Assembly: GCF_000166295.1 (NCBI RefSeq)
Contig: NC_017506.1
Span: 4,154,001-4,218,000, forward strand
Reading direction: 5' to 3'
Origin: Marinobacter adhaerens HP15
GTDB lineage: Bacteria > Pseudomonadota > Gammaproteobacteria > Pseudomonadales > Oleiphilaceae
Length of the DNA stretch: 64,000 nt
Program-made: the position numbers and the translations under genes
Notes under the pieces: generated by a model
What the model was told of the DNA's origin: nothing
Database searches by the model: none
The model's input: only the letters and a program-made list of their open reading frames with translations
Shown: piece by piece, positions 9,125 through 18,311 of the stretch
Numbering within the stretch: position 1 is the stretch's first letter
How the letters are laid out: each line of letters begins with the position of its first letter

Positions 9125-10924
9125 ATGACCAAGCGCAAGATTCATATTACCGACGTTATTCTCAGGGACGCCCACCAGTCTCTGATCGCCACCCGGATGC
9201 GCACGGAAGACATGCTTCCGGCCTGCGAGTGGCTAGACCAGGCCGGCTACTGGTCCCTGGAGTGCTGGGGGGGTGCCACGTTTGACGCCTGTGTGCGTTT
9301 CCTGAAGGAAGATCCCTGGGAGCGCCTGCGGACCCTGAGAAAGGCCCTGCCCAATACCCGCCTGCAGATGTTGCTGCGCGGCCAGAACCTGCTGGGCTAT
9401 CGCCATTATGGCGATGACGTGGTTGAGGCATTCGTGGCCAAGGCTGCCGAAAATGGCATGGATGTGTTCCGCATTTTTGATGCCCTGAACGATGTGCGCA
9501 ATCTCGAAACCAGCATCAAGGCGGTCAAGAAGGCTGGCAAGCATGCACAGGGCACCATCTGCTACACCGTGAGTCCGGTACATGGCACTGATGCCTACCT
9601 GGAGCAGGCCAAGGCCATGGCTGACATGGGTGCGGACAGTATCGCGATCAAGGACATGGCAGGGCTGCTCACGCCGGCGGTAACTGCTGAGCTGGTCGGT
9701 AAGTTGAAGCAGACCCTCAATCTGCCCGTTTTCCTGCACTCCCACGCCACCTCGGGCATGGCGCCCATGTGTCAGTGGGCGGCCATGGAAGCAGGCGTTG
9801 ACCATATTGATACCGCGCTGTCGGCCTTTGCCGGCGGCACCAGCCATCCGCCCACGGAATCACTGGTGGCGGCGCTGCACGATGCCGGTCTGGAGACCGG
9901 GCTGAACCTGGAGCTGCTGGACAAGGCCACACGCCATTTCCGGGAAGTGCGCAAGAAGTATCACCAGTTCGAGAGCGCCTATAACGGTGTTGATACCTCG
10001 GTGCTCCTGTCCCAGGTGCCCGGTGGCATGATGTCCAATCTCGCCAACCAATTGAAGGAACAGGGCGCGCTGGATCGCATCCAGGACGTATTCGAGGAAA
10101 TTCCGCGGGTTCGAAAGGATCTTGGTTACCCGCCGCTGGTAACACCCACCTCCCAGATCGTGGGTACCCAGGCGGTGATCAACGTGCTTGCCGGCAAGCG
10201 CTACGAGTCCATCACGAACGAGGTGAAGAAGTACCTCCAGGGCTGGTACGGCAAGGCGCCGGCTGCGGTTGATAAATCGCTTCAGCAGCGCGCCGTCGGC
10301 AAGGAGGATCTGATTGAAGAACGCCCCGCTAACCTGATCCCCCGTGAACTCGACGAGTTGCGCAAACAGGTGGGCGAACTGGCCACCAGCGAAGAGGATG
10401 TGCTCACGTACGCCATGTTCCCGGATCAGGCCAAAGCGTATCTTGAGCAGCGGCGTGACGGTACGCTGCAGCCGGAGCCCCTGGAGCCGATTCCCACCGG
10501 TTCGTCGGGCGGCTCGGTCTCCAGCAAATTCAAGATCACGGTTCATGGTGAGAGCTACGATATTCACGTCACCGGCGCCAATCCCTCCGGTGAGAATGAG
10601 CGTCGTTTCTACATGACCGTCGATGGGGTGCCGGAGGAAATCCACCTGGCTTCGCTGGGAGAAGACGGCGAGGGCGCGCGGTCCAGTGGTGGCCGGGCCA
10701 CCGCCACCAAGGAAGGTCATGTAACCACAAGCATGCCCGGCAACATCGTGGATGTGCTGGTGAAGGAAGGTGACGAGGTTCAGGCCGGCGATCCGGTGCT
10801 GATCATCGAGGCCATGAAGATGGAAACCGAAGTAAAGGCGACCACGGCCGGAAAGGTTTCCGGCGTGTTTATTGCCAAGGGTGATCGTGTGGTGCCCGGA
10901 GAAGTTCTGGTCGAGATCGATTAG
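9125..10924 (+). CDS. pycB: pyruvate carboxylase subunit B / oxaloacetate decarboxylase alpha-like
   Basis: A 599-residue protein with an HMGL-like TIM-barrel carboxyltransferase domain. The metal and substrate motif TDVILRDAHQSLIATRMRT is near residue 8, followed by FRIFDALNDVRNL and LHSHATSGM with the His-x-His metal ligands. A PYC/OadA linker domain follows. A C-terminal biotinyl domain carries the biotinylation site EAMKME near residue 560. In the absence of OadB/OadG membrane subunits nearby, and with a biotin carboxylase gene 21 bp upstream, it is best read as pyruvate carboxylase subunit B and not a sodium pump. A strong terminator follows 21 bp after the stop. Confidence 0.9.
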   Translation: MTKRKIHITDVILRDAHQSLIATRMRTEDMLPACEWLDQAGYWSLECWGGATFDACVRFLKEDPWERLRTLRKALPNTRLQMLLRGQNLLGYRHYGDDVVEAFVAKAAENGMDVFRIFDALNDVRNLETSIKAVKKAGKHAQGTICYTVSPVHGTDAYLEQAKAMADMGADSIAIKDMAGLLTPAVTAELVGKLKQTLNLPVFLHSHATSGMAPMCQWAAMEAGVDHIDTALSAFAGGTSHPPTESLVAALHDAGLETGLNLELLDKATRHFREVRKKYHQFESAYNGVDTSVLLSQVPGGMMSNLANQLKEQGALDRIQDVFEEIPRVRKDLGYPPLVTPTSQIVGTQAVINVLAGKRYESITNEVKKYLQGWYGKAPAAVDKSLQQRAVGKEDLIEERPANLIPRELDELRKQVGELATSEEDVLTYAMFPDQAKAYLEQRRDGTLQPEPLEPIPTGSSGGSVSSKFKITVHGESYDIHVTGANPSGENERRFYMTVDGVPEEIHLASLGEDGEGARSSGGRATATKEGHVTTSMPGNIVDVLVKEGDEVQAGDPVLIIEAMKMETEVKATTAGKVSGVFIAKGDRVVPGEVLVEID

Positions 10925-10945
10925 GTTCGCCAGAGCGTGATGCAG

Positions 10946-10978
10946 AACGGCCCCTCATCTTGAGGGGCCGTTTTCGTT
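10946..10978. terminator. bidirectional rho-independent terminator
   Basis: A perfect 12-bp stem AACGGCCCCTCA / TGAGGGGCCGTT (10946-10957 with 10961-10972) encloses a 3-base loop, followed by a T-rich tail TTCGTTT. It lies between the convergent pyruvate carboxylase and glutaryl-CoA dehydrogenase genes and could serve both. Confidence 0.9.
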
Positions 10979-10998
10979 TGGGGGTTAACCGGGCGAGA

Positions 10999-12168
10999 TC
11001 AACTGAAAGCCTGAATGCCTGTCTGGCCTCGGCCCAGAATCAGGGCGTGGACATCGTGGGTGCCTTCATAGGTGTTCACGGCCTCCAGATTCATCACGTG
11101 ACGGATCACATGGTACTCGTCGGCGATGCCGTTGCCACCGTGCATGTCCCGGGCAACCCGGGCGATATCCAGTGCCTTGCCACAGTTGTTGCGCTTGAGC
11201 AACGAGATGGCATCCGGCGTTACGGTGCCGGCATCCATCATGCGGCCCAGTTGCAGAACAGCCTGCAGGCCGATGGTGATCTCGGTCTGCATATCCACCA
11301 GCTTTTTCTGGATCAGCTGGTTGGCGGCCAGGGGCTTGCCAAACTGCTTGCGCTCCAGGGTGTAGTTGCGGGCCGCGTGCCAGCAGAATTCAGCGGCGCC
11401 CAGAGACCCCCAACTGATGCCGAAGCGGGCCTTGTTGAGGCAGCTGAACGGACCTTTCAGCCCTTCCACCTCAAGATGATTTTCGTCCGGAACGAACACC
11501 TCGTCCATAAAGATGGAGCCGGTTTCCGAGGCCCGCAGGGAAAACTTGCCCTGGATCTTCGGCGTTTCCAGGCCCGTGGCACCCTCACGCTCAATCACAA
11601 AACCGTTCACCTTGCCGTCCAGTTTGGCCCAGACCACGCAGACATCTGCAATCGGAGAGTTGGTGATCCAGGTTTTTGAACCGCTCAGCAGGTACCCGCC
11701 GTCGACCTTTTTGGCTCGGGTTTCCATGCCGCTGGGGTCGGACCCGTGATTGGGTTCGGTCAGACCAAAGCAGCCAACGTACTCGCCGGAGGCCAGCTTG
11801 GGCAGGATGCGTTTTTTCATCGCTTCCTTGCCGTAGGAATAGATCGGGTACATGACCAGGGAAGACTGAACGCTCAGGGCCGAGCGGTAGGCCGAGTCCA
11901 CTCTCTCCACTTCCCGGGCAATCAGGCCGTAGCAGACATGGTTCAGCCCGGGCCCACCGTATTCTTCCGGTAGGGTCGCGCCCAGCATGCCGAGTTCACC
12001 CATCTGGTTGAAGATAGAGCGATCGAACTTTTCGTGCCGGTTGGCCTCGGTGATTCCGGGCATCAGTTGCTCGTCACAGAAGCTGCGGATGCTGTCTCGT
12101 ACCTGACGCTCGGTTTCGTCCAGTTGGGCGTCGAAACCCAGCAGATCATTCCAGGGTGCGGAAGCCAT
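10999..12168 (-). CDS. gcdH: glutaryl-CoA dehydrogenase
   Basis: A 389-residue acyl-CoA dehydrogenase closely resembling GcdH, which oxidises and decarboxylates glutaryl-CoA to crotonyl-CoA in lysine, tryptophan and glutarate breakdown. Diagnostic segments include [22 protein letters not shown] sequence (here [18 protein letters not shown]) near residue 133, [12 protein letters not shown] near 165, and the C-terminal catalytic region with [17 protein letters not shown], where the glutamate of YEGT acts as base. The length is typical. Unlike many GcdH genes it lacks an adjacent LysR regulator or CoA transferase. It is divergent from an unknown membrane protein, with 180 bp between them. Confidence 0.9.
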   Translation of the reverse strand: MASAPWNDLLGFDAQLDETERQVRDSIRSFCDEQLMPGITEANRHEKFDRSIFNQMGELGMLGATLPEEYGGPGLNHVCYGLIAREVERVDSAYRSALSVQSSLVMYPIYSYGKEAMKKRILPKLASGEYVGCFGLTEPNHGSDPSGMETRAKKVDGGYLLSGSKTWITNSPIADVCVVWAKLDGKVNGFVIEREGATGLETPKIQGKFSLRASETGSIFMDEVFVPDENHLEVEGLKGPFSCLNKARFGISWGSLGAAEFCWHAARNYTLERKQFGKPLAANQLIQKKLVDMQTEITIGLQAVLQLGRMMDAGTVTPDAISLLKRNNCGKALDIARVARDMHGGNGIADEYHVIRHVMNLEAVNTYEGTHDVHALILGRGQTGIQAFS

Positions 12169-12348
12169 TGTGTACTCTCCTGAAAGCGAATATCGAAGGC
12201 CCGACGCTAGGGGCGAGAGGCCAATCTGTGCTATCTTTGTGTCAACGGTGTTTCATTCAGCGAAACACAGTTTTGTAATTTGCTTCCGAAAGACTAATCC
12301 GGGTGTTATGGAAATGCAAGCAGTGTTCAAGGCTGACCAGGTGCCCCC

Positions 12349-13713
12349 GTGTTGAGTGGCATGCTCCAGTGGTTGGTGTCCCTGGCGGTGGTTACCGAGC
12401 TGGTGGCCATTTGCCTGGAGAGCCGCGAGCTCAGTGCTGTGGCGGGCGTTATGTTTGTCTCTGCCTTTCTGGCAGGGGCCGGTCGTCTGCAGGGGTACGC
12501 CCGGATGCTGCTGGTAATCGCCCTGCTGGTCCTCGGCGGTTTTGCATGGCGCGGATCTCTCGACGCCGGGCAGTTGCTGAAAGCGGCGTCTGACGCGGCC
12601 TTCTACTCTGCGTTTCTGGGTAGCCTGGGCATGATGCAGTGCCTTGTTCGCCGGTTCGAGGTATTGCGCCGGATTCACGATGTACTACTGGGTGGAAAGC
12701 CTATACTGCTTTATCCCAAGTACGCCCTGGTCAGTTGTGGCGTAGCCACGGTTCTGAGCTTTGGCATGATGAACCTGTTGTGCGGAAGCCTCTCTGAAAC
12801 ACTGCGTGAGCGCGGTATCAGCGGCGAGTCGCGCCTGCAGTGGTTACGGAGCGTTCTGATCAGTGCCCTCAGGGGCTTTGCCCTGGTGCCGCTGGTGGCG
12901 CCCACCAGTGTGGCGGTGGCGATTCTTACCCGCGAACTGCCGCAACTCAGCTGGTCACAGCTGCTGCCATTCGGTCTGGTTGCGGCGCTTCTGATGGTGC
13001 TGATTGGCTGGGTGCTGGAACAGCGGCGCTTCCGCAAGGTCAGCAGTGAGCGCATCGCCGTTGAAGGCTGGTTGCCGGGCACCGGGCGCCTGCTTGCGCT
13101 GATCCTGGTGGTATTCACGGTGATGGCGGGCCTGGTGGCGACGACCGGTTTCAAGGTGTCGGTGGCGGCCATGTTGTCGGTGCCCACCGTAACGCTGCTG
13201 TACATGCTCTCGCAGGAGCGGGCGCTAATGCCGGTTTTGAAGGAGGGTGCGGGCCAGGTATGGGCCATGCAGAATGAAATGGCCATTTTTGCCGCCTCTG
13301 CCATCCTGGGAGTTGCCCTGTCTGCGGTCATTCCGGCGGATGCGCTTGCTGGCCTTGTCGCCACTGGTGGCGGCGTGTTCCTGGTCGCCGTTGTGGGCAT
13401 GCTGATGCTGCCCATGTTCTCCATGATCGGCATCATTCCCATCACGGTTCTGAGTGTCCAGGCGGGCTTGCTGCCCCAGCTGGTAGCGGAGGGGATGGAT
13501 TTGCTGCCAGTCGCCGTGGCTCTGGTCATCGGCTTTTCCCTGGCCATGATGCTCTCGCCCTTTGGCCCCTCCGTCATGCTGCTGTCCCGGTTCGGGCAGA
13601 TCTCCCGGTGGGTTGTGGCGTTTCGGTGGAACGGCCTGTTTGCGCTGATCGCGTTGCCTGTACTGCTGGTTCTTACGGCGCTGGTGGCCTGGCTGGCGCC
13701 GGCCCTGACCTGA
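12349..13713 (+). CDS. multi-pass inner-membrane protein, unknown
   Basis: A 454-residue highly hydrophobic protein with roughly 11-13 predicted membrane segments spread over the whole length and short basic loops (such as LEQRRFRKVSSER near residue 225). The layout of two halves with re-entrant-looking small-residue segments (ALVPLVAPTSVAVAILT and MLMLPMFSMIGIIPITV) resembles ion-transporter-superfamily permeases, but I do not recognise a specific family. The start is the GTG at 12349; an ATG at 12361 is an alternative. It stands alone between divergent gcdH and convergent ghrA (22 bp between stops), so context gives no substrate. Confidence 0.7.
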   Translation: MLSGMLQWLVSLAVVTELVAICLESRELSAVAGVMFVSAFLAGAGRLQGYARMLLVIALLVLGGFAWRGSLDAGQLLKAASDAAFYSAFLGSLGMMQCLVRRFEVLRRIHDVLLGGKPILLYPKYALVSCGVATVLSFGMMNLLCGSLSETLRERGISGESRLQWLRSVLISALRGFALVPLVAPTSVAVAILTRELPQLSWSQLLPFGLVAALLMVLIGWVLEQRRFRKVSSERIAVEGWLPGTGRLLALILVVFTVMAGLVATTGFKVSVAAMLSVPTVTLLYMLSQERALMPVLKEGAGQVWAMQNEMAIFAASAILGVALSAVIPADALAGLVATGGGVFLVAVVGMLMLPMFSMIGIIPITVLSVQAGLLPQLVAEGMDLLPVAVALVIGFSLAMMLSPFGPSVMLLSRFGQISRWVVAFRWNGLFALIALPVLLVLTALVAWLAPALT

Positions 13714-13735
13714 CCGACGCTGCACATGGCGTGGA

Positions 13736-14665
13736 TCAGTAGCCCCGTTCGGTGTCCACGATTCCCGTAATGGCAAGGCCCTGGGCATGATCGCGTATCT
13801 TGCCGGTGATCTGCTCGATGGTGGCATCCCGCAGGGTTCGCGCAGAGATGTGCGGGGTAATGGTGATTTCTTTCCGCTGCCAGAACGGGTGTCCCTCCGG
13901 AAGGGGCTCTTTCCGGAATACATCCAGGGATGCGCGCAGCAAGGTACCGTCGTCCAGGGCCCGAAGCAGGTCGTCCTCGACCAGGTGTTCACCCCGGCCT
14001 ACGTTGATTAGCACGGCGCCGGGTTGAAGCTGACTCAGTAGTTCATAGTCGATGATGTTCCGGGTGTTGTCGGTCAGGGGCAGGGTGTTGACCAGAACCC
14101 GGGTGGCTTTCAGAAAGTCACCGAGCTCGTCCGGACCGGCATAGGTGCTAACCCCTTCCAGGCTATGCTCTCCGCGGGCCCAGCCGCTCACCCGATAGTC
14201 CAGATTGGCCAGCGTGCTAGCAACCCGCTTGCCGATATGGCCCAGTCCCATGACACCCACCGGCCACTCGCTGCGTTTGATAGGCCGATGGATTTTCCAG
14301 ACCCCCTGACGCTGTTGCTCACGGTAGGTTTCCATCTCGCGGCTGGCTTCCAGCAGTTGATGCAGCACGTATTCTGCCATCTGCACAGACATGCCCGCGT
14401 CTTCCAGACGCACAACCGTCAGTGCCTCAGGCAGGTTGGCAACCTTGAGCAGTCCGTCAATGCCCGCCCCCAGATTGAATACGGCCTTCAGATGCTTTTC
14501 CCGCTCGAACAGGGCCTCGGGTGGCTGCCACACGATGGCGTAATCCGCATCAACAGCGGGCCCTTCCGGATCCCAGACGTAAACCTTGGCTTCCGGCAGC
14601 AGTTCCTTGATGGGCACTGTCCAGCGCTCGGGTTTCGGGTCGCCTGCCACAAAAAGAATCTTCAT
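13736..14665 (-). CDS. ghrA: glyoxylate/hydroxypyruvate reductase A (D-2-hydroxyacid dehydrogenase)
   Basis: A 309-residue NAD(P)H-dependent 2-hydroxyacid dehydrogenase of the GhrA branch, reducing glyoxylate to glycolate and hydroxypyruvate to glycerate. The Rossmann motif GVMGLGHIGKRVAS is near residue 140. NTLPLTDNTRNII, INVGRGEHLVEDDLL with the active-site arginine region, and the catalytic His in ITPHISA near residue 283 follow. The start at 14665 has a clear GGAGG 7 bases upstream; a longer in-frame start at 14686 lacks this. It converges with the unknown membrane protein and is divergent from the IclR regulator, which may control it. Confidence 0.88.
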   Translation of the reverse strand: MKILFVAGDPKPERWTVPIKELLPEAKVYVWDPEGPAVDADYAIVWQPPEALFEREKHLKAVFNLGAGIDGLLKVANLPEALTVVRLEDAGMSVQMAEYVLHQLLEASREMETYREQQRQGVWKIHRPIKRSEWPVGVMGLGHIGKRVASTLANLDYRVSGWARGEHSLEGVSTYAGPDELGDFLKATRVLVNTLPLTDNTRNIIDYELLSQLQPGAVLINVGRGEHLVEDDLLRALDDGTLLRASLDVFRKEPLPEGHPFWQRKEITITPHISARTLRDATIEQITGKIRDHAQGLAITGIVDTERGY

Positions 14666-14776
14666 TTTGCCTCCGGGGGTCGTCACAGGGTTCGATGGCT
14701 GCTAGTTTGTTTTGCAATGCAGAACAGTAAATCGGATAAATTCGGAAAAGTCGGTACACAATACCGCCTTGCGATT

Positions 14777-14815
14777 CCAAATTTGAAACATAAGTAATAA
14801 GTGTTTCATATTTGG
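14777..14815. promoter_or_regulatory. inverted repeat, candidate IclR-family operator
   Basis: CCAAATTTGAAACA (14777-14790) and TGTTTCATATTTGG (14802-14815) are inverted repeats matching at 13 of 14 positions, separated by 11 bases. The TGAAACA/TGTTTCA core resembles boxes bound by IclR-family proteins such as KdgR. The site lies between divergent ghrA and the iclR-type gene, 127 bp before the latter's start, which suits autoregulation. Assignment to this regulator is inferred. Confidence 0.5.
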
Positions 14816-14941
14816 TACGGATTTTGAAAAGACTTTCTGGTACTTGATTTCTGCAGCGATTAAAATGATGAATTCTTGATTATTCACCATATTAATACAC
14901 CGGTTACCGGAGCGGGCGACGCGGTTGGAGGACGTCCCATT

Positions 14942-15766
14942 ATGGCAGGAAAAAAGCAGATCTCACCCGAACTGAAAGTGGCATCCACTGACGGTGAGCC
15001 CGTGAAGCCGGAGAAAGACCGCAAGTTCGTCGAGGCCCTGTCCCGCGGCCTGGACGTGCTCCGCGCCTTCAGCCAGGGGCCTGTCATCCTGGGAAATCAG
15101 GACATCGCCCGCATCACCGGGCTGCCGAAGCCGACCGTGTCGCGCATGACCTACACCCTTACCAAGCTGGGTTACCTCAGCTACAACACCCAGCTGGAAA
15201 AGTATCAGTTGAGTTCCGGGGTGCTTGCACTGGGTTATGCCTACGTGTCCAACCTCAAGGTTCGCCAACTGGCCAAGCCCTACATGGACGAGTTTGCTCG
15301 CCAGACCAACATGTCGGTCGGCCTTACCTGCCGTGACAGGTTGCACATGATCTATGTGGAAAACCGCCTGCCACCGGAAGCCTCCCTGCTGCGCATGGAC
15401 ATCGGCCTGAAGCTCCCCATGGCCACCACCTCTGCCGGCCGCGCCTACTACTGTGCCATCAGCGACAAGGCCCGCCTGGTGATCGACGACGCCATGGCCG
15501 CCAAATTCGGAGATGACTGGCCCGAGAAAAAGGCCGGCCTGGACCAGGCCATGAAGGATTACAAGGAACACGGCTTCTGCCTGTCCATCGGCGAGTGGGA
15601 CCGCAATATCAACTCCGCCGGCGTGCCCATACACCTGCAGGACGGCACCATCATGGCCCTGACCTGTGCCGCGCCGTCCTACCTGGTGCCGGCCGAAAAG
15701 CTTCGCGGTTCCATTGCCCACCAGCTGGCCATGCTGGCAGGCGATATAGAATCTTTGGGTGTTTGA
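14942..15766 (+). CDS. IclR-family transcriptional regulator
   Basis: A 274-residue regulator with an N-terminal winged helix (residues about 25-90; LSRGLDVLRAFSQG, then LPKPTVSRMTYTLTKLGYL as recognition helix) and a C-terminal IclR effector domain (RQLAKPYMDEFARQTN through the cysteine-containing ALTCAAPSYLV near 240). The start at 14942 is chosen for its GGAGGA ribosome site; a TTG start at 14876 is possible but poorer. Effectors of this family are usually aromatic or dicarboxylic acids, glyoxylate or acyl compounds. Its neighbours are ghrA (divergent) and the FadB-like enzyme (downstream), either of which could be the target. Confidence 0.85.
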   Translation: MAGKKQISPELKVASTDGEPVKPEKDRKFVEALSRGLDVLRAFSQGPVILGNQDIARITGLPKPTVSRMTYTLTKLGYLSYNTQLEKYQLSSGVLALGYAYVSNLKVRQLAKPYMDEFARQTNMSVGLTCRDRLHMIYVENRLPPEASLLRMDIGLKLPMATTSAGRAYYCAISDKARLVIDDAMAAKFGDDWPEKKAGLDQAMKDYKEHGFCLSIGEWDRNINSAGVPIHLQDGTIMALTCAAPSYLVPAEKLRGSIAHQLAMLAGDIESLGV

Positions 15767-15787
15767 TAACAGCCGTGAAGTAACGAA

Positions 15788-15898
15788 GGGAGGTGGCGAG
15801 TAGGCCCTACAGAAACCGTGCGGAGCCATGGATGGCGGAGCCGAGCGTACAAGGATGTATTCACAGCGTGTTTCTGTAGGGCCTACTCGCCACCTCCC
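15788..15898. repeat. long extragenic inverted repeat (29-bp perfect arms)
   Basis: Bases 15788-15816 are the exact reverse complement of 15870-15898 (29 bp), enclosing 53 bases that include CCATGGATGGCGGAGCCGAG and GTACAAGGATGTATTCACAG. A short hairpin terminator follows immediately. The central wording is like interspersed extragenic repeats I associate with Marinobacter and Pseudomonas genomes. That association is from memory and needs a search. There is no coding sequence inside it. Confidence 0.75.
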
Positions 15899-15916
15899 GA
15901 CAAACTCCAAACCAAG

Positions 15917-15946
15917 AAACCGCAGAAGAACCCCTGCGGTTTTTTT
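15917..15946 (+). terminator. rho-independent terminator after the IclR gene
   Basis: A 9-bp stem AAACCGCAG / CTGCGGTTT with an 8-base loop ends in a run of seven T residues. It follows the long inverted repeat downstream of the IclR gene. Confidence 0.85.
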
Positions 15947-16053
15947 GTGCCTGTAGTTTAATGGGTGGTTGAAACCACAAACGAACTTGTATTAAATCGT
16001 ACGCATGTTTCGCTAGTTAAAACCATATTTCAGAACGAATGCGAGGAGAAATC

Positions 16054-18147
16054 ATGTCTGAGGTCGTTAGCTATAACCGGGAAGGCAACATCGGCGTTAT
16101 TACCGTGAACTACCCGCCGGTAAACGCCCTCGGCCAGGCTGTTCGTTCCGGTCTGCTCGCGGCCCTGGAGCAGGGCCAGAAAGATACAGAGGCCAGGGCG
16201 CTCCTGCTGGTTTGTGAAGGACGCACCTTTATTGCCGGTGCCGACATCCGTGAATTCGGTAAACCCATGCAGGAGCCCACGCTGCCGACACTGGTCAACA
16301 CTTTTGAAAACAGCGACAAGCCGCTGGTTGCCGCGATCCATGGCACCGCCTTGGGTGGTGGCCTGGAAACCGCTTTGAGCTGTCACTACCGGGTTGCGAT
16401 CAGCAGCGCCAAGGTAGGCCTGCCTGAAGTGAAGTTAGGCCTTCTGCCGGGTGCTGGCGGCACCCAGCGGCTGCCGCGCCTGACCGGCGCCCGCAAAGCC
16501 CTGGAAATGATCACCACCGGTGAATTTGTCGGCGCCAAGGATGCCCTGGCACTGGGCATTCTCGATGCCGTCGAAGAAGGCGACGATATCCGCGCAGTGG
16601 GCATGGCCTATGCGCAGAAAGTAGTCGACGAAGGCAAGCCGGTACGTCGTGTTCGGGATATCACCGACAAAATCGAGGCGGACAAGGGCAGCGATGTCTT
16701 TGACCAGTTCCGTGACGAGCTGAAGAAACGGGCCCGGGGTCTTTTCTCCCCGTTCAAGTGTGTCGACGCTGTGGAAGCGGCGTTCAATCTGCCTTTTGAC
16801 GAAGGCATGAAGCGCGAGCGGGAACTGTTCATGGAATGCATGGAATCGCCCCAGCGCGCCGGTCTGATCCATTCGTTCTTTGGGGAGCGTGAAGTCTCCA
16901 AGGTCAAGGGACTGTCCAAGGATACGCCGGTTCGTGACGTGAAGAGCGTTGGCATAATTGGTGCCGGCACCATGGGTGGCGGTATTGCCATGAACTTCGT
17001 CAACGTGGGTATTCCGGTCACCATCGTCGAGGTCAAACAGGAGGCCCTCGACAAGGGCCTGGCTATCATTCGTCGCAACTATGAGAACTCCGCGAAGAAG
17101 GGCAAATTGACCCAGGAGCAGGTGGAACAGCGGATGGCGCTGATCACCCCGAGCCTGACCTACGACGATTTCCGGGACGTTGACCTGGTCATCGAGGCGG
17201 TGTTCGAGAACATGGCCATCAAGAAAGAAATCTTTGCCAAGCTCGATGAGGTCTGCAAGCCGGGTGCGATTCTGGCGTCCAATACCTCAACCCTGGATAT
17301 CGACGAGATTGCGTCTGCCACCAAGCGACCGGAAGACGTGGTGGGCATGCACTTCTTCAGCCCGGCCAATGTGATGAAGCTTCTGGAGAACGTGCGTGGC
17401 AGCAAGACCTCCGACGAGGTCAAAGCCACGGTGATGGCGGTTGCCAAGAAGATCAAGAAAGTCGGTGTCATGGTTGGCAACTGCTACGGCTTTGTCGGCA
17501 ACCGGATGCTCCACAAGCGCGGCACCGAGGCTATGTCCCTGGTGGACGAGGGCGCCACCCCGCAGCAGGTCGACAAGGTGCTGACCGATCTCGGTTTCCC
17601 CATGGGCCAGTTCGCGATGTCCGATCTGGCCGGGATTGATGTGGGTTACCGGATTCGCGAAGAGCGCCGCAAGGCTGGCGAAGACATTCCCGCCAGCTGG
17701 ATGGATAAGCTTGCCGAACAGGGCCGCCTTGGTCAGAAGACCCAGGCAGGTGTATACAAGTATGAGGAAGGCAGCCGCAAGCCGATTCCCGACCCGGAAG
17801 TGGAGCAGCTGATCGAGCAGTTCCGCAAGGAACAGGGGATTACGCCCCGGGAGATTACCAATCAGGAAATCCTCGAGCGCTGCGTGTATGTGATGATCAA
17901 TGAGGGCGCGAAGATCCTGGAGGAAGGCATCGCCGATCGTCCTCTGGATATCGACATTGTCTGGATCTACGGCTATGGCTTCCCGGCCTATCGCGGTGGC
18001 CCCATGTTCTGGGCCGATCAGGAAGGTCTGGATACGATTCTTTCAGCGGTTAAGAAGTACCAGGATACCGTTGGTGGCGAGCAGTGGGAGCCGGCGGCTC
18101 TGCTCGAGAAGCTGGTTGCTGAAGGCCGTAAGTTCGCTGACCTGTAA
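16054..18147 (+). CDS. bifunctional enoyl-CoA hydratase / 3-hydroxyacyl-CoA dehydrogenase (FadB/FadJ-like)
   Basis: A 697-residue fusion acting in beta-oxidation. The N-terminal crotonase domain (1-190) shows AGADIREFG, the oxyanion loop [19 protein letters not shown] and the catalytic segment [20 protein letters not shown]. The NAD domain begins at about residue 295 with [17 protein letters not shown]. The dehydrogenase has [12 protein letters not shown], catalytic His in [15 protein letters not shown] and [11 protein letters not shown]. It is slightly shorter than E. coli FadB (about 715-729) and lacks an operonic FadA directly abutting; a thiolase gene follows after a 164-bp gap containing a large hairpin. 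The start at 16054 has GAGGAG upstream. A small palindrome GTGGTT-GA-AACCAC lies at 15965-15978 in its promoter region. Confidence 0.9.
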   Translation: MSEVVSYNREGNIGVITVNYPPVNALGQAVRSGLLAALEQGQKDTEARALLLVCEGRTFIAGADIREFGKPMQEPTLPTLVNTFENSDKPLVAAIHGTALGGGLETALSCHYRVAISSAKVGLPEVKLGLLPGAGGTQRLPRLTGARKALEMITTGEFVGAKDALALGILDAVEEGDDIRAVGMAYAQKVVDEGKPVRRVRDITDKIEADKGSDVFDQFRDELKKRARGLFSPFKCVDAVEAAFNLPFDEGMKRERELFMECMESPQRAGLIHSFFGEREVSKVKGLSKDTPVRDVKSVGIIGAGTMGGGIAMNFVNVGIPVTIVEVKQEALDKGLAIIRRNYENSAKKGKLTQEQVEQRMALITPSLTYDDFRDVDLVIEAVFENMAIKKEIFAKLDEVCKPGAILASNTSTLDIDEIASATKRPEDVVGMHFFSPANVMKLLENVRGSKTSDEVKATVMAVAKKIKKVGVMVGNCYGFVGNRMLHKRGTEAMSLVDEGATPQQVDKVLTDLGFPMGQFAMSDLAGIDVGYRIREERRKAGEDIPASWMDKLAEQGRLGQKTQAGVYKYEEGSRKPIPDPEVEQLIEQFRKEQGITPREITNQEILERCVYVMINEGAKILEEGIADRPLDIDIVWIYGYGFPAYRGGPMFWADQEGLDTILSAVKKYQDTVGGEQWEPAALLEKLVAEGRKFADL

Positions 18148-18158
18148 CTTGGCGGGCG

Positions 18159-18251
18159 GGTCGCAGGGCGGGGTGTCTTTTCCTTTGGGAAAAGCAACTC
18201 GCTTTGCTCAGACATCTTTTCCCGGCGGAAAAGACACCCCGCCCCACGACC
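18159..18251. repeat. extragenic palindrome, family copy A
   Basis: Perfect 18-bp arms (18166-18183 with 18227-18244, GGGCGGGGTGTCTTTTCC and its complement) flank an inner 8-bp stem GGGAAAAG/CTTTTCCC. The 21-base loop starts CAACTCGCT and ends CTCAGACAT. Outer GGTCG/CGACC extends the helix. It lies between the FadB-like and thiolase genes. A second copy at 22143-22219 has the same loop and different but complementary arms. There is no T-tract, so it is not a simple terminator. Confidence 0.85.
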
Positions 18252-18311
18252 GGCTTAGCTGAGTGTTTAGGCCAACCCGACCTACATGTTTCAAAAATTG
18301 AGGGCATTGTT

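Noticed and set aside
18204..18311. N-terminal extension of the thiolase starting at 18204
   Set aside because: It would be encoded by the palindromic repeat and does not match thiolase N-termini; the ATG at 18312 does.
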